64,000 bases of DNA from Burkholderiales bacterium (lineage in GTDB: Bacteria; Pseudomonadota; Gammaproteobacteria; Burkholderiales; Methylophilaceae): positions 23,190-87,189 of the forward strand of contig JAURKY010000003.1 of NCBI GenBank assembly GCA_030831475.1, in the 5' to 3' direction. This document shows positions 39,899-50,053 of this stretch, piece by piece. How positions within the stretch are numbered: the stretch's first letter is position 1; each line of letters opens with the position of its first letter. Below the pieces are notes generated by a model that saw only the letters and a program-made list of their open reading frames with translations, did no database searches and had not been told where the DNA came from. The translations under genes were made by a program, and so were the position numbers.

Positions 39899-41430
39899 AG
39901 GCTGTTATCACCTTCTTTATTGACTCGTGCCATAGCCTCTTGAATCGCTTTTCTTTTTTCTTCAACTAATTTAGATTTTTCATCTGATGAAGTTTGAGCT
40001 CGTCTTTGCGCGTTTCTCTCAGCCCTCTCTATTTTTTCACGCTCTAGTCTGGATAATCTAAATTCATTTCTTTCTCGTGCGATATTTGCTTCCTCTTGAT
40101 GCTGTCTTTCTTCGATGATTTCACTTTTTGCAAAACGGTAATATTGCACTAAGGGAATATTGCTTGGACAGACATACGAACAACATCCACATTCGATACA
40201 ATCAAAAAGATTATATTCCTCCACTTTATCAAGTTGTTTGGACTTACTAAACCAATAAAGCTCTTGCGGTTGTAACTCAACAGGGCATGCCTCGGCACAT
40301 CGTGCGCACCTTATACAGGGAAGCACAGGAGCATCATTTTTTAACATTTCAGTCTCTGCACTGATAATGCAATTCATTGCTTTGGTGACTGGAACTTGAA
40401 TTGATGGAAGTGCGAAGCCCATCATGGGGCCACCCATGATAAAGGTCTGATTGTTTATTTTTTGCCCACCAGCATCAGTAATGATCTCTTCTAATGGTGT
40501 ACCAAATAGAACTTCGTAATTTCTTGGTTTTTTGATATTGCCAGTGATTGTAATAATCCTAGAAAGCGAAGGCTCACCAAATTCGAGGAAACGATATATC
40601 GCAACAATAGTTGCTACATTAAACATTTGAATGCCTAATTCACTTGACCTTGTATTTTTAGGAATCTTAATACCCTTCGTAAGGTAAATTAATCTCTTTG
40701 CATCACCGCTAGGATAGATGGTGGGGACTATTTTTAAACTGATATTTTTTTCATTTATTATTGCTTTTTTTATTTTTTCTATGGCATCAAGTTTATTATC
40801 CTCAATTGAGATAATACTTTCTTCAAATTCAAGAAAATCATGCAGTAAATTTATACCTTTGATGAGCTCGTCGATTCTTTCACGCATCAACATATCATCG
40901 CAAGTTATATAAGGCTCGCACTCTGCAGCGTTAATGATTAATGTTGTTAATTTAGCGCCATGATCTTTTTTTGTTAATTTAAGGTGACTTGGAAACGTCG
41001 CTCCTCCAAGCCCAACAATTCCTGATGAAATAAGTAATTCAACTGTTTTTTGATAACCTATTTTTTTCCAATCAATGGGTTTTTTATCAACCCATGTATC
41101 TTTACCATCTGTTATGATCACAACACAAAAATCAGGCAAACCGGAGGGGTGGGGAATAGGTAATTTTTCAATAGATTCTATATAGCCAGAGGTTGGTGCA
41201 TGAATTGCAGCGGAGACATTTCCATCTGCATTAGCTATTAGCTGACCTTTTAGAACATAATCACCAATATTGACATTTATTTTTGCAAGCCTACCGATGT
41301 GTTGCCTAAGCGGCAAGATTATTTTTTTAGGAATACCAAATTTCTTAATTGTTTCGGCTGTAGAAATCGCTTTATGAGTTTCTGCCTGAATACCACCATT
41401 AAACTTAAAAATATTTTCAAAAAGTTTCAA
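39895..41430 (-). CDS. rnfC: Rnf electron transport complex subunit C
   Basis: 511-residue peripheral NADH/FMN-binding subunit. The N-terminal part has the barrel-like GGIQAETHK start, the flavoprotein core [17 protein letters not shown] and [13 protein letters not shown], and two [4Fe-4S] ferredoxin motifs [12 protein letters not shown] and [12 protein letters not shown] near residues 370-420. The tail after the clusters is a charged helix of about 75 residues, shorter than the long repeats in enteric RsxC. Confidence 0.95.
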   Translation of the reverse strand: MKLFENIFKFNGGIQAETHKAISTAETIKKFGIPKKIILPLRQHIGRLAKINVNIGDYVLKGQLIANADGNVSAAIHAPTSGYIESIEKLPIPHPSGLPDFCVVIITDGKDTWVDKKPIDWKKIGYQKTVELLISSGIVGLGGATFPSHLKLTKKDHGAKLTTLIINAAECEPYITCDDMLMRERIDELIKGINLLHDFLEFEESIISIEDNKLDAIEKIKKAIINEKNISLKIVPTIYPSGDAKRLIYLTKGIKIPKNTRSSELGIQMFNVATIVAIYRFLEFGEPSLSRIITITGNIKKPRNYEVLFGTPLEEIITDAGGQKINNQTFIMGGPMMGFALPSIQVPVTKAMNCIISAETEMLKNDAPVLPCIRCARCAEACPVELQPQELYWFSKSKQLDKVEEYNLFDCIECGCCSYVCPSNIPLVQYYRFAKSEIIEERQHQEEANIARERNEFRLSRLEREKIERAERNAQRRAQTSSDEKSKLVEEKRKAIQEAMARVNKEGDNSL

Positions 41431-41990
41431 GGAGTAGCCCTTTCATCAACTCTTAATTTATGAACAGGATATTTCCATTTCCAGTTTTCTGTTGTTTCTT
41501 TGATTGGAACCATATCAATACAATCAACAGGACAAGGAGGAAGACATAATTCGCAACCAGTACATTCTTTTTCAATGATGGTATGCATATGTTTGGCAGA
41601 CCCTAAAATGGCATCCACTGGACAAGCTTGAATGCATAGGGTACAACCAATACATGTTTTTTCATCAATAATAGCCACTGATTTAGGTTTAGGCACTCCA
41701 TGTTCCTCGTTAAGCGGTTTGTAATCAACACCTAACAAGTCAGCCAATTTATGAATGCCATCATCACCACCAGGAGGGCATTGATTAATATCAGCCTCAC
41801 CACTAGCAATTGCCGTAGCATAGGGTTTGCAACCTGGGTAGCCACATTGGCCACATTGGGTCTGAGGAAGAATGGAATCAATTTTTTCAATAATTGGATC
41901 ACCATCAACTTTGAATTTAATAGCTGAAATACCTAATGCAACGCCAATAATGAGTGATAAAAAAATAATGACACCGATGGTAATTAGCAT
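41427..41990 (-). CDS. rnfB: Rnf electron transport complex subunit B (ferredoxin)
   Basis: 187 residues: an N-terminal membrane helix (about residues 2-24), a domain with the CGQCGYPGC cysteine cluster (residues about 46-54) followed by a further CPPGG cysteine, and two ferredoxin motifs [16 protein letters not shown] and [16 protein letters not shown]. It passes electrons into the membrane part of the complex. It starts at the last base of rnfA. Confidence 0.95.
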   Translation of the reverse strand: MLITIGVIIFLSLIIGVALGISAIKFKVDGDPIIEKIDSILPQTQCGQCGYPGCKPYATAIASGEADINQCPPGGDDGIHKLADLLGVDYKPLNEEHGVPKPKSVAIIDEKTCIGCTLCIQACPVDAILGSAKHMHTIIEKECTGCELCLPPCPVDCIDMVPIKETTENWKWKYPVHKLRVDERATP

Positions 41991-42571
41991 TATCGATCTA
42001 ACCCCACAAATCCCATAAAGGCTAAACTCATAATCGCTGCAGTAGTCATTGCAATTGCCGAGCCTTTAAAGGGTCTTGGAATATCGGCTCCCTCAAGGCG
42101 CTCCCTGGTGGATGCAAAAAGAATTAATACCAACGAAAAGCCAAGGGCTCCACCAAAGCCAAAAAAGGCTGATTCAATTAATGTGTGACTTGCCTGTGCA
42201 TTTAGCAAAGGAATACCTAAAACGGCACAGTTGGTAGTGATTAGAGGAAGAAAAATACCAAGCATTTTATATAAGAATGGAAAATGTTTCTCCATAAGCA
42301 TTTCTGTGAATTGAACAACCGCAGCAATTACAACAATAAAAGTGATTGTTCTTAGATAAATAAGGTCGTTAGGTTCAAGTAAATAATGATTAATTGCCCA
42401 GCTGGTCATTGATCCAATGGTAAGCACGAACGCTGTTGCTGCTGACATACTTATGGAGGTCTCTAGTTTTTTTGATACACCCATAAATGGACATAATCCT
42501 AAGATTTTTGTTAAAACAATATTGTTAACTAAAACAGTACTTAAAATTATGAGTAAATAATTATTAATCAT
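41990..42571 (-). CDS. rnfA: Rnf electron transport complex subunit A
   Basis: 193 residues with six helices, homologous to RnfE and NqrE. Conserved parts: [19 protein letters not shown] near the N terminus and [13 protein letters not shown], each with the cysteine proposed to ligate an intramembrane Fe-S cluster. First gene of rnfABCDGE-nth. There is no clear Shine-Dalgarno; a 16-bp palindrome containing TATAAT ends four bases before the ATG. Confidence 0.95.
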   Translation of the reverse strand: MINNYLLIILSTVLVNNIVLTKILGLCPFMGVSKKLETSISMSAATAFVLTIGSMTSWAINHYLLEPNDLIYLRTITFIVVIAAVVQFTEMLMEKHFPFLYKMLGIFLPLITTNCAVLGIPLLNAQASHTLIESAFFGFGGALGFSLVLILFASTRERLEGADIPRPFKGSAIAMTTAAIMSLAFMGFVGLDR

Positions 42572-42575
42572 CTGA

Positions 42576-42591
42576 ATAAATTATAATTTAT
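42576..42591 (-). promoter_or_regulatory. 16-bp perfect palindrome upstream of rnfA, shared with the OhrR-like gene
   Basis: ATAAATTATAATTTAT is fully self-complementary. It stands four bases before the rnfA ATG. The identical 16 bases occur at 61035-61050, three bases before the ATG of the OhrR-like gene. Read towards rnfA it contains TATAAT at 42585-42580, so it may be the -10 of a leaderless promoter, an operator, or both. Confidence 0.6.
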
Positions 42592-42681
42592 TTAAGCCTC
42601 TTAAGCTTCAATATGGTCTAAAAATGATGCATAATATAACAAAATTTATATATAAATAAAAAGAATATTAAATTATTTTAA

Positions 42682-42705
42682 TATAATTATTAATTATAAA
42701 GGATC
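42682..42705 (+). promoter_or_regulatory. dapA -10 candidate and ribosome binding site
   Basis: TATAAT at 42682-42687 and AAAGGA at 42698-42703 just before the dapA ATG at 42706. If the -10 is used, the leader is very short. The rest of the 42592-42681 interval is almost pure A/T and shows no further convincing signal. Confidence 0.4.
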
Positions 42706-43587
42706 ATGAATCAAAAAATGTTTAAGGGAAGTATTGCTGCCTTAGTAACACCAATGAATGATGACGGCTCAATTGACTTTGAGAGTTTTCTTAATTTGCT
42801 AGAATTTCATATTGATAATTCATCGGATGGCGTAGTTCTGGTTGGAACAACAGGGGAAGCACCAACAATCGATTTTGATGAGCACATTAAGCTTATTGAA
42901 GAAGGTGTAAAGTTTATTAATGGACGAATTCCAGTTATAGCTGGTACTGGTGCCAATTCAACAAAGGAAGCCATCTATTTGACTGAGAAAGCCAAGGAGC
43001 TTGGCGCTGATGCGTGTCTATTAGTTACACCCTACTACAATAGACCTAATCAGGAAGGCTTATATCAACACTATAAAGCTATTAATGACGCTGTTTCAAT
43101 ACCCCAGATTTTATACAATGTACCATGTAGAACTAGCTGTGATTTAGATAATGACACAGTCATTAAACTAAGTAAGTTGGCAAATATTGTTGGTATAAAG
43201 GACGCAACCGGAGATCTTAGTAGAATGAAATCACTTAAGAGCGAAGTGAATAAAGATTTTTTACTTATAAGCGGTGATGATAAAACTTTCCTCAATTTTT
43301 TAGAACAGGGCGGACACGGTGTAATTTCAGTTACAGCAAATGTGGCTCCTAAAATAATGCACACAATTTGTCAAAAAATTTTTTCGGGCAATATTGAGGA
43401 GGCTAAATCAATGAATGATCAATTAAGTGAATTGCATAACTTGATGTTTATTGAACCCAATCCAATTCCAGTTAAATGGGCATTATTTCATTTAAATTTA
43501 ATAAAGTCCCACATTCGTCTCCCCCTAGTTGAACTTGATATAAAATATCATCAAAAAATGGTTAACTGTTTAAGTGATGTTCTTTAA
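42706..43587 (+). CDS. dapA: 4-hydroxy-tetrahydrodipicolinate synthase
   Basis: Class I aldolase that condenses pyruvate and aspartate semialdehyde towards diaminopimelate and lysine. 293 residues. GTTGEAPTIDFDEH, PYYNRPNQEGLYQHY and YNVPCRTSCD with the conserved tyrosine near residue 134, and the Schiff-base lysine in GIKDATGDL near residue 163. It supplies the diaminopimelate used by MurE. The bamC start lies within its last bases, the same pairing as in enteric bacteria. Confidence 0.96.
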   Translation: MNQKMFKGSIAALVTPMNDDGSIDFESFLNLLEFHIDNSSDGVVLVGTTGEAPTIDFDEHIKLIEEGVKFINGRIPVIAGTGANSTKEAIYLTEKAKELGADACLLVTPYYNRPNQEGLYQHYKAINDAVSIPQILYNVPCRTSCDLDNDTVIKLSKLANIVGIKDATGDLSRMKSLKSEVNKDFLLISGDDKTFLNFLEQGGHGVISVTANVAPKIMHTICQKIFSGNIEEAKSMNDQLSELHNLMFIEPNPIPVKWALFHLNLIKSHIRLPLVELDIKYHQKMVNCLSDVL

Positions 43588-45043
43588 AAATTATTTAATA
43601 TTTTTCCTACTTTTTGGGATATTAGGTTGCTCTACAACCGAGGAATTTTTTGAAGATATCACCGAACCTGATTACGTAAATTCATCTAAAGCAAAACGCT
43701 TGGAAGTACCACCAGATCTATCTGAGATTGAAAGTAATGATAGCTTTAATGTTCCTGGAGAAGCTAAATCATACAAGGAATTCTTAGATAGAGAAGAGAG
43801 GCTTGCTGATGAGTATGAGAACCCCAATAGAAAAAAAGTTGTTGAAAACCCAGATGGTATGAAAATTATAAAATCAGGAAATTTGAGGTGGCTTGTTGTA
43901 AAAAAAGAACCTGATCTTATTTGGCCCCATATTAAAGATTTTTGGGAAGAGATGGGTTTTAGAGTGATTATCTCTAATAAGCGAACCGGAATACTTGAAA
44001 CAGAATGGATGAATACAGATGATATCAAGTTAGATAAAACAGATGGAGTTCTTTCAAATTTTGATAAATGGTTAGATTCACTATCAGGATTTGCCGATAA
44101 AAGAAAATTTAGAACTAGGGTTGAATATGGAGAGGAGGGTGAAACTGAGATTTATATTTCTCAAAGGTCGGCTGAAGCTGCCGCAGATCAACACTCAAGA
44201 ATTTTGAAAGAGAGAACATCAGAATACAATGTTAGTACCATTTATAAAATTGAAGAATATAAGTCTGACGATAAATCAATCAACAAAAAAAAGATAGATA
44301 TTTCAGAGCAGAGAGAGATTGATGATTATGAAATAGATTCAGAACTTCTCACTAGACTAATGATTAAATTAGGAGCAACAAATTTTGATGCAAAAGAAAA
44401 AGTAGATAATCCAGAGGTAATTGTCAAAGCAGAGCTAATATCTAAATCGAATGATATATATATTAAAATGTATGATTCTTATGAAAGGGCCTGGAGAAGG
44501 CTTGGTCTAGCAATTGATATTATAGGTTTTGTTACAGAGGATAAAAATCGTAGTGAAGGAATTTATTATGTAAGATTTAGTGAAACTGAATTACCATCGG
44601 AAAAAACAGAAGATGAGGAAGGGCTTCTTGATAGTTTAATATTTTGGGATCATGATAAAAAAGAAGAAAAAAATGAGCCTAGTGGTAATGATAATGAAGA
44701 TGGTTTAATTGAAGATAATTCTTCTACTGATCCTAATGAACCAAAATTTACTGGTATTGAAGCACCAGAAATTAAACCAGTTGAGGATGAAATTTATGAG
44801 GAGAATAGTCAAGAGAACTGGATTAAAGAGGAAAAAGAAACTTGGTTAACGAAATTATGGCCGAGCTGGGGAGATGATAAAGACGATAATATATTACCAG
44901 CAGGTGAAAAGAGATATCGGATAAGAATAAAACCGGCTGAAAATGGTAATTCTGTTGTTTACATTGATTACTCAAATGAAAAGAAAAATGTAACAGCTGA
45001 TGCAAAAAAAGTACTTTCAATCATCAATGAATACCTAAAGTAA
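43577..45043 (+). CDS. bamC: outer membrane assembly lipoprotein BamC, enlarged
   Basis: 488 residues. A lipoprotein signal ends in ILGCSTT with the lipobox cysteine near residue 18, followed by the BamC N-terminal unstructured part that binds BamD (YVNSSKAKRLEVPPDLSEI). Two helix-grip domains follow (LRWLVVKKEPDLIWPHIKDF; and SNDIYIKMYDSYERAWRRLG). Between about residues 350 and 445 is a long acidic insert. E. coli BamC has 344 residues, so this one is unusually long. ATG at 43577 is chosen over GTG at 43574. It overlaps dapA by 11 bases, and the next gene begins on its last base. Confidence 0.88.
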   Translation: MFFKNYLIFFLLFGILGCSTTEEFFEDITEPDYVNSSKAKRLEVPPDLSEIESNDSFNVPGEAKSYKEFLDREERLADEYENPNRKKVVENPDGMKIIKSGNLRWLVVKKEPDLIWPHIKDFWEEMGFRVIISNKRTGILETEWMNTDDIKLDKTDGVLSNFDKWLDSLSGFADKRKFRTRVEYGEEGETEIYISQRSAEAAADQHSRILKERTSEYNVSTIYKIEEYKSDDKSINKKKIDISEQREIDDYEIDSELLTRLMIKLGATNFDAKEKVDNPEVIVKAELISKSNDIYIKMYDSYERAWRRLGLAIDIIGFVTEDKNRSEGIYYVRFSETELPSEKTEDEEGLLDSLIFWDHDKKEEKNEPSGNDNEDGLIEDNSSTDPNEPKFTGIEAPEIKPVEDEIYEENSQENWIKEEKETWLTKLWPSWGDDKDDNILPAGEKRYRIRIKPAENGNSVVYIDYSNEKKNVTADAKKVLSIINEYLK

Positions 45044-45804
45044 TGAAATTTTGCTCCCTAGGAAGTGGCAGTTCAGGAAATAGTTATTTGGTCTCAAAAA
45101 ACAACACAAACATTCTTGTTGATTGTGGCTTTTCAGTAACTGAATTGGAAGGCAGAATGGCTCAAAGGCAAATAAAACCAACAGAAATTACAGCGATTTT
45201 TTTAACCCATGAGCATGATGATCATAGTAAGGGTATTTTTGCCCTCGCTGAGAAATACAATAAACCAATCTATTTAACTTATGGCACCTTAAAAATGTGC
45301 CAAAAAAGAATTAAAAAATCATACAACTTAAATATAAATATTATTTCTCCATTAGATACTTTGGAGTTAAATGATTTTATAATCTCCATAATTCCTGTTC
45401 CACATGATGCAAGAGAGCCTGTTCAGTTTAAGTTTCAATCAGAAAAAACTACTCTAGCAATTATTACTGATCTAGGTTTTGGAAACAAAGAGCTAATAAA
45501 TTCAATTAAGCAGATAAATGCATTAATTTTAGAAAGTAATCATGATGAGAATTTATTACATAAATCAAGGTACCCAAAAAATTTAAAGGATAGAATTCGA
45601 AGCAATTATGGTCATTTGAGCAATGAAGAGTCATTGGGAATTCTTAAAAAATTAAATTTAGATAACTTAAAATGGCTTGGAGCTGCTCACCTTAGTAAAG
45701 AAAATAATTCACCAGAGCTAGTAAAAGATGCTTGGAAAAAAGTATTTGAGGACAAGATAAATATTATCGATCCTGATTTAGGCATGCCTTGGGTAAGCAT
45801 CTAA
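45043..45804 (+). CDS. MBL-fold metallo-hydrolase (YycJ/WalJ-like)
   Basis: 253 residues of the metallo-beta-lactamase fold. The metal motif is THEHDDHSKG near residues 54-63, with further ligands in VPHDAREP and ESNHDENLL and GHLSNEES. The N terminus FCSLGSGSSGNSYLV is typical of the YycJ group, thought to be nucleases or phosphodiesterases. It shares one base with bamC and so belongs to the dapA-bamC unit. Confidence 0.85.
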   Translation: MKFCSLGSGSSGNSYLVSKNNTNILVDCGFSVTELEGRMAQRQIKPTEITAIFLTHEHDDHSKGIFALAEKYNKPIYLTYGTLKMCQKRIKKSYNLNINIISPLDTLELNDFIISIIPVPHDAREPVQFKFQSEKTTLAIITDLGFGNKELINSIKQINALILESNHDENLLHKSRYPKNLKDRIRSNYGHLSNEESLGILKKLNLDNLKWLGAAHLSKENNSPELVKDAWKKVFEDKINIIDPDLGMPWVSI

Positions 45805-45859
45805 ATATAAAATATTTTTTATTACTCATAATATTAGATTGTTAGGCTAAAATTTAGTT

Positions 45860-46876
45860 ATGTATTATTTTTTTCGAAGAATATTATTTCTTTTTGATCC
45901 TGAAATTGTTCATTATTTTGTTTTTGGCATACTTAAGCTACTTAATTTTATTGGCTTATTAAATCTTTTTAAGAATCCAAAAAAAGATATTAAGCATGTA
46001 TTCGGTTTAAATTTCAAAAATAGTATCGGCGTGGCAGCAGGATTAGATAAAAATGGTGAATATATTGAAATTTTAGACAAGTTTGGTTTTGGTTTTATTG
46101 AAATAGGAACAGTTACACCAAGACCACAAAAGGGTAATTCAAAACCAAGATTATTTAGAGTTGAGGAACAAGATGCTTTAATAAATAGATTTGGGTTTAA
46201 TAATCAAGGTATTGATAAAGTTTTAGAAAATGTAAAAGAATCAAATTATTCAGCAATTTTGGGGATCAATATTGGAAAAAATTTTGATACCGAAATTAAT
46301 CATGCAGTAGATGATTATTTAATTTGTTTTAGAAAAGCATACAAAATTGCAGACTATATTAGCGTTAACATCTCATCTCCAAATACAAAAAATTTAAGAG
46401 ATTTGCAGTCAGAAGATCATCTAAATATACTTATTAAACATCTCAAGGCTGAGCAAAGCAAATTAAAGAAACTGCATCAAAAATATACACCTTTTTTAGT
46501 TAAGATTTCACCTGACTTAGAACCTATTAATCTTGATGTCATTTGTAAAACTTTGATTGAAAATCATGTTGATGGAATTATTGCAACGAATACAACAATT
46601 GATAGGCAAGATATCCTGTCATCAAAGTATTTTCAAGAACCAGGTGGTTTATCTGGGAGGCCTTTAAAAAATAAATCTACCTCGGTGCTTAAATACATTT
46701 CTAAGAGACTCCAAGGTAAGGTAAGAATTATTGGTGTTGGGGGTATATCAAGCTATGAAGATGCAAAAGAAAAATTTGATAGTGGTGCTGATTTAATACA
46801 AATATATACAGGGTTAATTTATAAAGGCCCAGGCTTGATAGATGAAATACATCGAGGCATTCAGCAAGAGAAATAA
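45860..46876 (+). CDS. pyrD: dihydroorotate dehydrogenase (quinone), class 2
   Basis: Membrane-associated flavoprotein oxidising dihydroorotate to orotate with quinone. 338 residues. The hydrophobic N-terminal helices (residues 1-35) mark class 2. GVAAGLDKNGEYIE, IEIGTVTPRPQKGN, catalytic serine in VNISSPNTKNLRDLQ near residue 175, IATNTTIDR and GVGGISSYEDA are present. The 55 bases upstream are A/T-rich with no clear terminator. Confidence 0.96.
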   Translation: MYYFFRRILFLFDPEIVHYFVFGILKLLNFIGLLNLFKNPKKDIKHVFGLNFKNSIGVAAGLDKNGEYIEILDKFGFGFIEIGTVTPRPQKGNSKPRLFRVEEQDALINRFGFNNQGIDKVLENVKESNYSAILGINIGKNFDTEINHAVDDYLICFRKAYKIADYISVNISSPNTKNLRDLQSEDHLNILIKHLKAEQSKLKKLHQKYTPFLVKISPDLEPINLDVICKTLIENHVDGIIATNTTIDRQDILSSKYFQEPGGLSGRPLKNKSTSVLKYISKRLQGKVRIIGVGGISSYEDAKEKFDSGADLIQIYTGLIYKGPGLIDEIHRGIQQEK

Positions 46877-47480
46877 ATCATTACCTTTTTTGTTCTCATA
46901 TAGGCGCTGCCCTTATGCGATGAGAGCAAGAATGGTATTAATTTATGCAAATATTGATTTCGAGCTTATTGAGATATCACTTAAAAGCAAGCCCCCAGAA
47001 ATGCTTAATTTTAGTCCTAAAGGTACTGTTCCAGTTTTGATTATTGATGAGCAAATAATTGATGAGAGCATGGATATTATTGATTGGGTTCTTAATCAGA
47101 ATCCTAATATTGAAATTAATACGCAAAGACCCCAAGAAAAACAGTTGGCACAAGAAATCATCAAGGAAAATGATACAAGCTTCAAAAAAGCTTTAGATGC
47201 ATACAAATATTCAATTCAATACCCAGAAAAAAATATAGATCAGCTATTTAAGGAGGCAACTATCTTCCTTGATTATCTAGAAACTAAATTATCAAGAACG
47301 AGTTTTTTGGTGAATGACTATCTTACATTCGTAGACATTGCCATATTTCCTTTTGTAAGACAACTGGTTAATGTTAATAAGGAAAGATTTCTTAAATTGA
47401 ATTTAAAGGGGGTTGAGAAATGGCTGAAAGTTTTAATTGGCTCTGATTTATTTAAAAATGCAATGAAAAAGCCAGGCTAG
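46842..47480 (+). CDS. glutathione S-transferase-like protein
   Basis: Up to 212 residues. The thioredoxin-fold start FSYRRCPYAMRARMVL resembles the glutaredoxin-like GST subgroup, then GTVPVLIIDEQIIDESMDIIDW is the glutathione-site segment, and the C-terminal half is helical with FLVNDYLTFVDIAIFPFVRQ. The ATG at 46842 lies 35 bases inside pyrD; the TTG at 46890 would give MFSYRRCPYAMRA, closer to typical family starts, so the true start is uncertain. The TAG is shared in CTAG with the convergent clpA stop. Confidence 0.8.
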   Translation: MKYIEAFSKRNKSLPFLFSYRRCPYAMRARMVLIYANIDFELIEISLKSKPPEMLNFSPKGTVPVLIIDEQIIDESMDIIDWVLNQNPNIEINTQRPQEKQLAQEIIKENDTSFKKALDAYKYSIQYPEKNIDQLFKEATIFLDYLETKLSRTSFLVNDYLTFVDIAIFPFVRQLVNVNKERFLKLNLKGVEKWLKVLIGSDLFKNAMKKPG

Positions 47481-49732
47481 ACTGCAAGATTTTCTGTGCT
47501 TTTATAGTTTAGAACTATTTTTTCGTTATCATCAATATCGATTTCTACTTCTCCACCATTAACTAATTTACCAAAGAGTAGCTCATCTGCTAATGCTTTT
47601 CTAATTGTATCTTGGATAAGTCGGGCCATTGGTCTAGCACCCATTTGAGGGTCAAATCCTTTTTTACCAAGGAATTCTTTAAGTTTTGGAGTAAAAGTAG
47701 CATCCACTTTTTTATCATGTAATTGATTTTCTAATTGAATTAAAAATTTATCTACAACTTTTAAAATAATTTGATTATCAAGGGGCGCAAAAGAAACAAT
47801 AGCATCTAATCTATTTCTAAATTCAGGCGTAAATATTTTTTTAATTTCAATTTGCTCATCACCAATTTCTCTATGATCAGTAAATCCAAATGTTGATTTT
47901 GAAAGTGTTTCAGCCCCTGCATTGGTTGTCATGATGATAGTTACATTTCTGAAGTCTGTCTTTCTACCATTGCTATCCGTTAGACTTCCATTATCCATAA
48001 CTTGAAGCAATATATTGAATACGTCAGGATGTGCTTTTTCAATCTCATCTAATAAAAGAACGGAGTGAGGATTTTTATTAATGCTTTCAGTTAATATACC
48101 ACCTTGATCAAAGCCTACATAACCAGGTGGCGCACCAATCAATTTTGAGACTGAGTGTCTTTCCATGTATTCACTCATATCAATTCTTATTAATTCAATA
48201 CCAAGCACATAGGCTAATTGTCTAGCCACCTCAGTTTTCCCAACACCTGTTGGACCACTGAATAAAAAGCTTCCAATGGGTTTATTATCCGTTCCTAGAC
48301 CGCTTCTTGCCATTTTCACAGCGGAGGAAAGACTTTCAATAGCTTTATCTTGACCAAAGACAATTGCTTTAAGATCCCTTTCAAGATTTTTAAGAGCACT
48401 TCTGTCGTCTTTGTTGATATTGTTTGAAGGAATTCTGGCTATTTTAGAAATAACTTCTTCGATTTCTTTTGTACCAATTAATTTTTTTTGTTTATTCTTT
48501 GGTAATATTTTTTGCGCAGCTCCTGCCTCATCTATAACATCGATCGCTTTATCAGGTAATTTTTTATCATTGATAAATTTGGCTGATAATTCAACTGCAC
48601 TAACTAATGCATTGGATGAAAATTTAACATTATGATGTTTCTCGAAATGAGTTTTAAGCCCTTTAAGTATTGATATTGTTGTTTGAATACTTGGCTCCTC
48701 AACATCAATTTTTTGGAATCTACGGGTTAACGCATGATCTTTTTCAAAGATTGTTCTAAATTCTTGATAAGTGGTTGCCCCAATACATTTCATTGAGCCA
48801 TTAGCTAGAGCAGGTTTGAGAAGATTTGATGCATCAAGTGTGCCGCCACTGGCAGACCCAGCGCCTATAATCGTATGAATTTCATCGATAAAAAGAATAG
48901 CATCTTTTTTTTCACTTAATTGCTTAAGTACATTCTTTAATCGTTGTTCAAAATCACCTCTATATTTTGTACCAGCAATTAATGAACCTAAATCTAAAGA
49001 ATAAATGATGGTATTTTTAAGTACATCTGGTATTTCATTATCCACAATTTTTTTTGCTAAGCCTTCTGCAATGGCAGTTTTTCCAACTCCAGCTTCTCCC
49101 ACCAGTAATGGATTATTCTTTCTTCGACGACAAAGAATTTGAACTACTCTTTCAACCTCTAAATCACGGCCAATCAGAGGATCAATTTTTCCTTCAGAAA
49201 CCAGTTTGTTTAAATTGATAGTGTAAGTTTCAAGATTTTTATTTGTTTTTGAATCAGCCTCATTTTCTTCAACTGGAGCGTCTTTGCTATCATTTTCTGC
49301 GATTTTTGAAATCCCATGAGCAATATAATTAACAACATCTAGCCTAGCTACACCTTCTTGATGGAGGAAATACACAGCATGCGAGTCTTTTTCTCCAAAA
49401 ATAGCAACTAATACATTTGCACCTGTAACTTCTTTTTTCCCAGATGATTGGACATGCAGCATAGCTCTTTGAATCACTCTTTGGAAACCTAAGGTTGGTT
49501 GTGTATCAACCTCATCTTCACCACTAACGATTGGAGTGTGTTCTTCAATATGATCAGTAATATCAATTCTTAATTTATCTAAGCTTGCACCACAAGCCTT
49601 AAGAACCTCAGACGCAGAGGGATTATCAAGCATAGCAAGCAATAAATGTTCAACCGTTATCAACTCATGACGCTTTTGTCTTGCGTCCATGAAGGCCATA
49701 TGTAAACTAACTTCTAATTCTTGAGCAATCAT
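47477..49732 (-). CDS. clpA: ATP-dependent Clp protease ATP-binding subunit ClpA
   Basis: Double-ring AAA+ unfoldase that feeds ClpP. 751 residues, as usual. Clp N domain repeats (residues 1-140), D1 Walker [15 protein letters not shown] near residue 210, D2 Walker [15 protein letters not shown] near residue 490, and [13 protein letters not shown] ClpP-loop IGL motif is expected in D2 but I did not locate it with certainty. clpS is directly upstream, the standard clpS-clpA pair. Confidence 0.96.
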   Translation of the reverse strand: MIAQELEVSLHMAFMDARQKRHELITVEHLLLAMLDNPSASEVLKACGASLDKLRIDITDHIEEHTPIVSGEDEVDTQPTLGFQRVIQRAMLHVQSSGKKEVTGANVLVAIFGEKDSHAVYFLHQEGVARLDVVNYIAHGISKIAENDSKDAPVEENEADSKTNKNLETYTINLNKLVSEGKIDPLIGRDLEVERVVQILCRRRKNNPLLVGEAGVGKTAIAEGLAKKIVDNEIPDVLKNTIIYSLDLGSLIAGTKYRGDFEQRLKNVLKQLSEKKDAILFIDEIHTIIGAGSASGGTLDASNLLKPALANGSMKCIGATTYQEFRTIFEKDHALTRRFQKIDVEEPSIQTTISILKGLKTHFEKHHNVKFSSNALVSAVELSAKFINDKKLPDKAIDVIDEAGAAQKILPKNKQKKLIGTKEIEEVISKIARIPSNNINKDDRSALKNLERDLKAIVFGQDKAIESLSSAVKMARSGLGTDNKPIGSFLFSGPTGVGKTEVARQLAYVLGIELIRIDMSEYMERHSVSKLIGAPPGYVGFDQGGILTESINKNPHSVLLLDEIEKAHPDVFNILLQVMDNGSLTDSNGRKTDFRNVTIIMTTNAGAETLSKSTFGFTDHREIGDEQIEIKKIFTPEFRNRLDAIVSFAPLDNQIILKVVDKFLIQLENQLHDKKVDATFTPKLKEFLGKKGFDPQMGARPMARLIQDTIRKALADELLFGKLVNGGEVEIDIDDNEKIVLNYKSTENLAV

Positions 49733-49739
49733 AATTTAA

Positions 49740-50051
49740 CTATATCTTTTCTATAATACATTGCAAGGGGTGTTGTTCCTCTTTAGCAAGATTTATCACT
49801 TGATTCATTTTCATTTCAGCAATATCAAGGGGAAACATACCACAAACACCTATACCTTCAGTATGAATTTTAAGCATCAGTCTAGTTGCATCATCATGCG
49901 TCTTTTGAAACACTTTTTGAATAACATAGACAACAAATTCCATCGGAGTGTAGTCATCATTTAAGATAATGACCTTATAAAGGCTTGGAAGTTTTGGTTT
50001 TATTTTTGATGGTTTGGTTTTTAATTGCTCAGAGTGATTGCCATTTACCAT
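49740..50051 (-). CDS. clpS: ClpA adaptor protein ClpS
   Basis: N-end-rule adaptor, 103 residues. YKVIILNDDYTPMEFVVYVI is the substrate-pocket region, and ATRLMLKIHTEGIGVCG with the later EQHPLQCIIEKI complete the fold. The N-terminal tail that enters ClpA is polar and basic. It lies seven bases before clpA and two bases after the CNNM gene. Confidence 0.95.
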   Translation of the reverse strand: MVNGNHSEQLKTKPSKIKPKLPSLYKVIILNDDYTPMEFVVYVIQKVFQKTHDDATRLMLKIHTEGIGVCGMFPLDIAEMKMNQVINLAKEEQHPLQCIIEKI

Positions 50052-50053
50052 AA

